Source of the DNA: Photobacterium chitinilyticum
GTDB lineage: Bacteria > Pseudomonadota > Gammaproteobacteria > Enterobacterales > Vibrionaceae
Length of the DNA stretch: 64,000 bases
Reading direction: 5' to 3'
Assembly: GCF_004104355.1 (NCBI RefSeq)
Contig: NZ_RJLM01000016.1
Coordinates: 18,482 to 82,481 of the forward strand
Part shown: piece by piece, positions 58,819-64,000 of the stretch
Numbering within the stretch: the stretch's first letter is position 1
Layout of the letters: the number at the start of each line of letters is the position of its first letter
Notes under the pieces: generated by a model
What the model saw: only the letters and a program-made list of their open reading frames with translations
Database searches by the model: none
Told to the model about the DNA's origin: nothing
Translations under genes and position numbers: made by a program

Positions 58819-58899
58819 CCGTCGCGAGAATCCAGTTACGAGTTACGAGAAGAAGCTTATCTCGCAACTCGTATCTCGAACATCTCTCGTATTCGGGAG

Positions 58900-59013
58900 T
58901 TATTCGATCGTCACACTCCGCCAATTCTTAAGTGCCGGGATCAAGGATTGGATTTCATGTTCTTTCACTTCGCGCCTGGCTACCCTATAGCACAGCTCAT
59001 CATGAACAGCCAT
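58900..59013 (-). CDS. Possible 37-codon small ORF after glsB
   Basis: An ATG seven bases past the glsB stop opens a frame MAVHDELCYRVARREVK... of 37 codons with balanced composition, ending before the repeat-rich stretch at 58820-58895. The GAGGGG before it is too close to the ATG for a good ribosome site. I do not recognise it; it may be a small protein, a truncated gene or chance. Confidence 0.25.
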   Translation of the reverse strand: MAVHDELCYRVARREVKEHEIQSLIPALKNWRSVTIE

Positions 59014-59019
59014 TCCCCT

Positions 59020-59940
59020 CTAAAAAATAGAACGTCCGATTCTCTCTGCAAGCAATTCCAATGCCGCGGTCCCAGCCAGTGAATTACCGGAAGGATCCAG
59101 CTCGGGAGACCATACCGCAATCGACATCTCGCCCGGAACAATAGCGATAATACCGCCACCTACCCCGGATTTGCCCGGCATACCCACCCGGTAGGCAAAC
59201 TCGCCGGCACCGTCATATAAGCCACAGGTCGCAAGCAGTGCATTCATTTGCTTGCACTGAGTCTGGCTGATAATGTTTTTTTTCGCCCCTAAAGGAAGCC
59301 CTTTGTTGGCTAAATAACTGAATGTTCTCGCCAAATCAACGCAGCTCATCTTCAGGGCGCAATAACTGAAATAATTGGTCAGAACCGGCATCACCTCGTT
59401 TTCGAAATTACCGAACGAACGCATCAGGTAGGCAATAGAGGCATTGCGGTCACTGTGTTGCATTTCAGAGGCTGCGACCTCTTTGTCATAGACAAGGTGC
59501 GGATTACAGGCCAGCTCCCGAACCTGCTCCAGCATCCTGTACTGAGGAGCCGAGAGGCGACTATGAAGCAGATCAGAGACCACCAATGCCCCGGCATTGA
59601 TAAATGGATTACGCGGAATACCGTTTTCCAGCTCGAGCTGGATCATTGAGTTAAAAGCATGCCCCGAAGGCTCTTTGCCGACTCGCTGCCATATTTCATC
59701 AGGCTCATACAAAGTCATCGCCACCGTCAGGCTCAATGCCTTAGAGATCGACTGGATCGAGAAACATTCTTCACTGTCACCGGCCTGAATAATTTCACCA
59801 TCGTTATAACAGACAGCGATCCCCAGCTTACTGGCAGACACTTTTGCCAATGCCGGGATATAGTTAGCCACTTTCCCCCGGCCAATCAATGGTCTGACTT
59901 CGTCTAAAATCTCACTGAGCAACGTTTCTGTTGGCTTCAT
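59020..59940 (-). CDS. glsB: Glutaminase
   Basis: Hydrolyses glutamine to glutamate and ammonia. From the ATG of [17 protein letters not shown] it has 306 residues, typical for the beta-lactamase-fold glutaminase family; the frame continues 29 codons upstream through the trmB terminator and is not coding. The catalytic Ser-x-x-Lys is in [47 protein letters not shown] and [17 protein letters not shown] are family motifs. Confidence 0.97.
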   Translation of the reverse strand: MKPTETLLSEILDEVRPLIGRGKVANYIPALAKVSASKLGIAVCYNDGEIIQAGDSEECFSIQSISKALSLTVAMTLYEPDEIWQRVGKEPSGHAFNSMIQLELENGIPRNPFINAGALVVSDLLHSRLSAPQYRMLEQVRELACNPHLVYDKEVAASEMQHSDRNASIAYLMRSFGNFENEVMPVLTNYFSYCALKMSCVDLARTFSYLANKGLPLGAKKNIISQTQCKQMNALLATCGLYDGAGEFAYRVGMPGKSGVGGGIIAIVPGEMSIAVWSPELDPSGNSLAGTAALELLAERIGRSIF

Positions 59941-59957
59941 TATTTTTCTCCAAGAGT

Positions 59958-59985
59958 AAAAAAGCCAACACGAGGCTGGCTTTTT
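59958..59985 (-). terminator. Terminator after trmB
   Basis: On the minus strand AAAAAGCCA/TGGCTTTTTT with a loop of about 9-11 bases, between trmB and the glsB start. Confidence 0.72.
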
Positions 59986-60047
59986 CTTCAGATAGCATTG
60001 GATATATGTTGAATTTGGTTCAGTCACTGAACCGTCAACAAGGGGAA

Positions 60048-60785
60048 TTATTCAGTTCGCTCGAACTTCATATCCCATACGCCGTGGCCCAAACGATGAC
60101 CACGAGCTTCAAATTTTGTGAGTGGGCGATCTTCCGGACGCGGAATATAATCACCGTCAGTTGCCGTGTTGCGGTAACCCGGTGCTGCGTTCATCACTTC
60201 AACCATATGCTCGGCATAGTTTTCCCAGTCTGTCGCCATATGGAAAATGCCGCCAATCTTAAGCTTTTTGCGTAGCATTTCAGCAAATTCCGGCTGAACG
60301 ATACGGCGCTTGTGATGACGAGCCTTGTGCCATGGGTCAGGGAAAAACAGTTGAACCATATCCAGGCTGCCGTCTGGGATCATATGATCGAAGACTTCGA
60401 CGCCATCATGGCACATTACGCGCAAGTTTGTTAAACCCGCTTCTTCTGCAGCCATCAGACATGCACCAACGCCAGGACTATGCACTTCGATGCCAATATA
60501 GTTTTTCTCAGGTGCATTCTTCGCCATTTCAACTAGTGATGCGCCCATACCAAAGCCAATTTCCAGTACAACTGGTGCTTCGCGGTTAAACACCTCTTTC
60601 CAGTCCACGAGTTCCTGAGCGAAGTCTATACCCATTGTTGGCCAATTATTTTCCATAGCCAATTCCTGGCCCTTGGTTAAACGGCCTTCACGACGAACAA
60701 AGCTACGAATTTTTCGTACCAGTTTGCCGTCTTCGGTAAATTCAGTCATGGTCACTTCACCAGACTTTTTTGAAACTTCGCTCAT
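60048..60785 (-). CDS. trmB: tRNA (guanine-46-N7)-methyltransferase TrmB
   Basis: Puts m7G46 in the tRNA variable loop using SAM. From [13 protein letters not shown] it has 245 residues; the MSEV beginning is the one I recall for vibrio TrmB, and the open frame extends 12 codons further. [46 protein letters not shown] and [17 protein letters not shown] are diagnostic. Divergent from mutY. Confidence 0.97.
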   Translation of the reverse strand: MSEVSKKSGEVTMTEFTEDGKLVRKIRSFVRREGRLTKGQELAMENNWPTMGIDFAQELVDWKEVFNREAPVVLEIGFGMGASLVEMAKNAPEKNYIGIEVHSPGVGACLMAAEEAGLTNLRVMCHDGVEVFDHMIPDGSLDMVQLFFPDPWHKARHHKRRIVQPEFAEMLRKKLKIGGIFHMATDWENYAEHMVEVMNAAPGYRNTATDGDYIPRPEDRPLTKFEARGHRLGHGVWDMKFERTE

Positions 60786-61040
60786 GCTTACTATCCAAAC
60801 AAAAAAGAAACGGAACGGCATTATCCAAAGTTATCGGCTAAGTTCAAGTCTATCGATTGCGACAATACCCAGATTGTGGTGCAATCTCGCTCAATAATAC
60901 CCAATAATAACTTTCACCGCTGTGCGAGATGCACGGTGCCAGGAAGTATAAATGATTGCCAGATCTGACTCAATTTTAACCGACAATGGACGTCAGCAGC
61001 ATCAAGGCAAACACACTACAAGTAAAGTGAGCGAGTTTCT

Positions 61041-62108
61041 GTGACTAATACCTTCTCTGAGGCCATTTTATCGTGGTACGACAAATTCGGCCGCAAGACG
61101 CTGCCTTGGCAGCTCAACAAAACACCCTACAAAGTCTGGCTATCGGAGATCATGCTCCAGCAAACCCAGGTTGCCACCGTTATTCCGTATTTCGAACGAT
61201 TCCTGGCACGATTTCCTACCGTCCAGGATCTCGCCTCGGCGGAACAAGACGAGGTACTGCATCTATGGACAGGATTAGGTTACTACGCCCGCGCCCGCAA
61301 CCTGCACAAAGCCGCACAGGTTATAGTCACCGAGCACAACGGTGAATTCCCGACTGACATTGAGCAAGTCATCGCCCTGCCGGGGATAGGCCGCTCAACC
61401 GCTGGCGCAGTATTATCCCTGTCGCTCAACCAGCATCACCCTATTCTCGACGGCAATGTAAAACGCACCCTGGCCCGCTGCTATGCCGTCGAAGGCTGGC
61501 CAGGCAAGAAGCCGGTAGAAAGCGCCCTGTGGGAAATCGCCGAGCAAAATACGCCAACACGAGGTGTCGAGCGCTATAACCAGGCAATGATGGACATGGG
61601 GGCGATGATCTGTACCCGCAGCAAGCCCAAATGCGAATTATGCCCGATTGCCGATCTCTGCGAGGCAAAAGCCCAACAGCGCCAGATGGACTTTCCCGGC
61701 AAGAAACCTAAAAAGACGCTGCCCGAAAAACAGGCTTGGTTTGCCATTTTTCAATGCGGCGAGGAAGTCTGGCTTGAACAGCGGCCACCCGTTGGGATCT
61801 GGGGGGGATTATGGTGTTTTCCGCAAAATGATCATCAGGATCTTGATACCATCATCGAGCAGCGACTTGGTACTTCTGCCCAGCAGATCCGATCCACAGA
61901 GCAACTCAATGCGTTCCGCCACACTTTTAGCCATTATCACCTCGATATCGTGCCAATCAAAATCACACTCAGTACTACACCGAATGTCATTCACGAGTCG
62001 GGCAAAGGACAATGGTACAACCTCAACCAGCCCCCCAAAGTCGGGCTGGCCGCACCGGTTCAGCAAATTCTGGAAAGCTTGCACTACGAGCTGAAAAACC
62101 AGCAATAA
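61041..62108 (+). CDS. mutY: A/G-specific adenine glycosylase MutY
   Basis: Removes A mispaired with 8-oxoG. 355 residues from a GTG start ([19 protein letters not shown]). HhH motif with catalytic Asp: [15 protein letters not shown] and [12 protein letters not shown]; the [4Fe-4S] loop is [17 protein letters not shown] (spacing 6-2-5); the C-terminal domain is the NUDT1-like 8-oxoG reader. Followed by yggX as in E. coli. Confidence 0.98.
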   Translation: MTNTFSEAILSWYDKFGRKTLPWQLNKTPYKVWLSEIMLQQTQVATVIPYFERFLARFPTVQDLASAEQDEVLHLWTGLGYYARARNLHKAAQVIVTEHNGEFPTDIEQVIALPGIGRSTAGAVLSLSLNQHHPILDGNVKRTLARCYAVEGWPGKKPVESALWEIAEQNTPTRGVERYNQAMMDMGAMICTRSKPKCELCPIADLCEAKAQQRQMDFPGKKPKKTLPEKQAWFAIFQCGEEVWLEQRPPVGIWGGLWCFPQNDHQDLDTIIEQRLGTSAQQIRSTEQLNAFRHTFSHYHLDIVPIKITLSTTPNVIHESGKGQWYNLNQPPKVGLAAPVQQILESLHYELKNQQ

Positions 62109-62216
62109 CCTTACTACAGCAGTGGCTATACCGTCTGCGTGAAATATAGAAGCATAAGCTGCACTCTGGTATAACTAGCAACGTACTCATGAAGGTTAGG
62201 ATTAAGGAGCCACTCG

Positions 62217-62492
62217 ATGAGCCGTACTGTATTTTGTGCACGTCTAAAAAAAGAAGCGGAAGGTTTGGATTTCCAGCTTTATCCAGGCGATCTGGGTAAA
62301 CGTATTTTCGACAATATTTCAAAAGAAGCTTGGGCGGAGTGGCAAGGTAAGCAAACCATGCTGATCAACGAGAAAAAACTGAACATGATGGATCCGGAGC
62401 ATCGCAAGCTGCTAGAAACAGAAATGGTTAACTTTCTGTTTGAAGGTCAGGATGTGATCATCGACGGTTATACACCGCCTAGCGAGAAATAA
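62217..62492 (+). CDS. yggX: Probable Fe(2+)-trafficking protein YggX
   Basis: 91 residues, with the conserved Cys7 in [15 protein letters not shown] and [38 protein letters not shown]. YggX protects Fe-S clusters from oxidants and is SoxRS-controlled in E. coli. AGGATTAAGGAGCC upstream of the ATG provides a strong ribosome site. Confidence 0.97.
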   Translation: MSRTVFCARLKKEAEGLDFQLYPGDLGKRIFDNISKEAWAEWQGKQTMLINEKKLNMMDPEHRKLLETEMVNFLFEGQDVIIDGYTPPSEK

Positions 62493-62557
62493 TTGTCCTG
62501 ACTTCACGATTTATCCTCTTTCCGGTGTAAAAAAGCTTACCCGGAGTGCCAGAAAAT

Positions 62558-62595
62558 GACATCATTTGCCATCAAACAAGTGATGTCTTTTTTTT
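62558..62595 (+). terminator. Terminator between yggX and mltC
   Basis: GACATCA/TGATGTC with inner TTTG/CAAA pairing, followed by eight T. A second bulged hairpin TCCGG-GTAA/TTACCCGGA lies just before it (62520-62545). Confidence 0.72.
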
Positions 62596-62605
62596 ACCGG
62601 GAACT

Positions 62606-63739
62606 ATGAAAAAACGCGCTCTCTTACTGTCGCTTCTTTTGCTTAGCGGATGCAGCCGTGAATTTGTCGAAAAGTTTTATGATGTCGACTACGCCGCAAC
62701 CAACCGTTTTGCCAAAAATCTCGCCCCTTTGCCGGGACAGTTTACTAAGGATTCTGCGGCATTTGATCGCCTGATGAGTAACTTCAGCGGCCAGGTCAAA
62801 CGTTACTGGGGTGACAATGACTCCCTCGTGTCCGGTAAGCGTCAATATGTCAAATATACCGATGGCTACAAGAGCCGCGCCCATGTCGATTTCGTACGTG
62901 GCGTCGTGATTGTCGAGACGGTGGCAACCACAGAACCGGAAAATCACCTAAAAGAAGCCATAACCACCACGCTATTGACCCCGGACAACCCGGGTGGTGT
63001 CGATTTGTACTCAGACTCGGGAATTGACTTCAACGGTAAGCCGTTTCTCTATGGCCAAGTACTGGATCAACAGGGCAAACCTATCGAGTGGTCCTGGCGG
63101 GCTAACAAATTTGCCGATCACCTCATCAATACCGGGCTCAAAAAGCGGAAAATTCGCTACCAGCAGGCCTATTATGTCGAGATCCCGATGGTTGCTGATC
63201 ACGCCAACAAACGAGGCTACAAGTATGCCAGTATCGTACGCGATGCTTCCCGGCGTTACGGTATTCCCGAGGATCTTATCTATGCCATCATCAAAACCGA
63301 GAGCAGTTTCAACCCTTATGCCGTCAGCCATGCCAATGCCTACGGCCTGATGCAGGTAGTCCCCAATACAGCGGGAGCCGATGTGTTCAAACTGGTAAAA
63401 AACAAATCTGGCAAGCCCTCGCCCGAGTACCTGTTTGATCCGGCAAAGAATATAGATACCGGCACAGCTTACTTCTATATATTGCGAAATCGCTATTTAA
63501 AAGATGTCCGTGATCCGCTATCACTACACTACAGCATGATTTCAGCCTATAACGGCGGTACTGGCGGCGTATTAAAAACCTTCCACAGAGACCGTAAGCG
63601 GGCGATGAATGACCTCAATCGTCTAGAGCCCAATCAGGTTTACTGGGCGCTGACCAATAAACACCCCAAAGCCGAAGCAAGGCGCTATTTACAGAAAGTG
63701 ACTACTTTCCAAAAAGAATTTAACCAAGGAAAAATCTGA
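62606..63739 (+). CDS. mltC: Membrane-bound lytic murein transglycosylase C
   Basis: Outer-membrane lipoprotein that cleaves peptidoglycan glycan strands, releasing anhydromuropeptides. From MKKRALLLSLLLLSGCS the lipobox LLSGC places the lipid on Cys16; 377 residues in all. The N-terminal MltC domain is followed by an SLT lysozyme-like domain with catalytic Glu in IIKTESSFNPYAVSHANAYG and LMQVVPNTAG, plus ISAYNGGTGGVLKTF. The 20 extra codons upstream overlap the yggX terminator and are not coding. Confidence 0.97.
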   Translation: MKKRALLLSLLLLSGCSREFVEKFYDVDYAATNRFAKNLAPLPGQFTKDSAAFDRLMSNFSGQVKRYWGDNDSLVSGKRQYVKYTDGYKSRAHVDFVRGVVIVETVATTEPENHLKEAITTTLLTPDNPGGVDLYSDSGIDFNGKPFLYGQVLDQQGKPIEWSWRANKFADHLINTGLKKRKIRYQQAYYVEIPMVADHANKRGYKYASIVRDASRRYGIPEDLIYAIIKTESSFNPYAVSHANAYGLMQVVPNTAGADVFKLVKNKSGKPSPEYLFDPAKNIDTGTAYFYILRNRYLKDVRDPLSLHYSMISAYNGGTGGVLKTFHRDRKRAMNDLNRLEPNQVYWALTNKHPKAEARRYLQKVTTFQKEFNQGKI

Positions 63740-63817
63740 TGCTATGACAAAGAAATAGCTGCAAATGCCACTCGTGTATAAAAAGCGAGCAGGCAGCCAT
63801 TTTTATTAAAAAAGTAG

Positions 63818-63846
63818 TTGACGAAAAGCCTGAAAACCCGTTTAAT
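63818..63846 (+). promoter_or_regulatory. Promoter of the tRNA operon
   Basis: TTGACG (63818-63823) and TTTAAT (63841-63846) with a 17-base spacer, followed by the GC-rich discriminator AGCGCTCC that is typical of stringently controlled stable RNA promoters. Confidence 0.75.
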
Positions 63847-63857
63847 AGCGCTCCGTT

Positions 63858-63933
63858 GCCTCGATAGCTCAGTCGGTAGAGCAGAGGATTGAAAATCCTC
63901 GTGTCGGTGGTTCGATTCCGCCTCGAGGCACCA
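63858..63933 (+). tRNA. tRNA-Phe (GAA)
   Basis: 76-base cloverleaf with GCCTCGA/TCGAGGC acceptor stem, D arm GCTC...GAGC, anticodon stem GAGGA/TCCTC with GAA at 34-36, T arm GGTGG-TTCGATT-CCGCC and encoded CCA. It follows mltC, near the place of E. coli pheV. Confidence 0.99.
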
Positions 63934-63977
63934 TTTCTTCTCTTTTGAAAAAATGGTGCAAGCAACGAAAATATAAT

Positions 63978-64000
63978 TCCCCCTTAGTTCAGTTGGTAGA
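63978..64000 (+). tRNA. Second tRNA, cut by the right edge (probably Asn)
   Basis: TCCCCCT TA GTTC AGTTGGTAGA has the acceptor strand, T8-A9 and D arm spacing of a tRNA. A 5' T and C-rich acceptor recall tRNA-Asn, but the anticodon lies outside the window. Confidence 0.75.

Overview
The window is a contiguous piece of a gammaproteobacterial chromosome, about 64 kb and almost entirely core genes. The protein sequences and gene order point to the Vibrionaceae. Runs such as rpoE-rseABC-lepA-lepB-rnc-era-recO-pdxJ-acpS, barA/rlmD-relA-mazG-pyrG, ubiH-ubiI, zapA-6S RNA-fau-rpiA-serA, epd-pgk-fbaA, and metK-sprT-endA-rsmE-gshB-yqgE-ruvX are as in E. coli. pilT/pilU next to yggS-proC, an NqrM-type protein and glsB beside hemW suit Vibrio/Photobacterium. 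Photobacterium is my best guess, but that is inference. I see no prophage, insertion sequence or CRISPR array.

Layout. 1-8.9 kb: CTP synthase (cut by the left edge), MazG, RelA, RlmD and the hybrid kinase BarA/VarS. 9-18 kb: the long minus-strand rpoE operon, which joins the sigma-E envelope stress regulon to translation, secretion and RNase III genes; a sigma-E-type promoter precedes rpoE. 18.4-22 kb: NadB and a chemoreceptor. 22.2-25.6 kb: sdhE-ygfX, then ygfZ with a YbaK-type editing protein and a LysR regulator. 25.6-26.7 kb: a three-gene metal/Fe-S cassette (DUF134 regulator, NifX-like protein, NqrM-like protein) behind a palindromic operator; this is the least ordinary part. 27-35 kb: ytfK, a solitary gcvH, ubiI, ubiH, ygfB, zapA, 6S RNA, fau, rpiA, serA. 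35-39 kb: yggE, argP/argO, a second YbaK-type protein, mscS. 39.3-46.8 kb: central carbon genes fbaA, pgk, epd and tktA, then metK. 46.9-51.4 kb: sprT, endA, rsmE, gshB, yqgE, ruvX. 51.7-58.8 kb: pilU, pilT, yggS, proC, yggT, yggU, a DUF4426 gene, rdgB, hemW. 59-64 kb: glsB, trmB, mutY, yggX, mltC, tRNA-Phe and the start of a second tRNA.

Regulatory threads. PurR-like LacI-family operators (core GCAAACGTTTGC or close variants) lie upstream of rpiA, fbaA and tktA, with a weaker one upstream of serA. These genes feed ribose-5-phosphate and one-carbon units to purine synthesis. metK has an in-phase run of MetJ-like boxes, and the epd operon has a CRP-like site. The lepA-lepB spacer holds a perfect 13-bp hairpin in the transcript that goes on to encode RNase III. 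An ERIC-like 128-bp imperfect palindrome sits between endA and rsmE.

Compared with the E. coli order, pepP is missing between ygfB and ubiH, and gcvT and gcvP are missing around gcvH.
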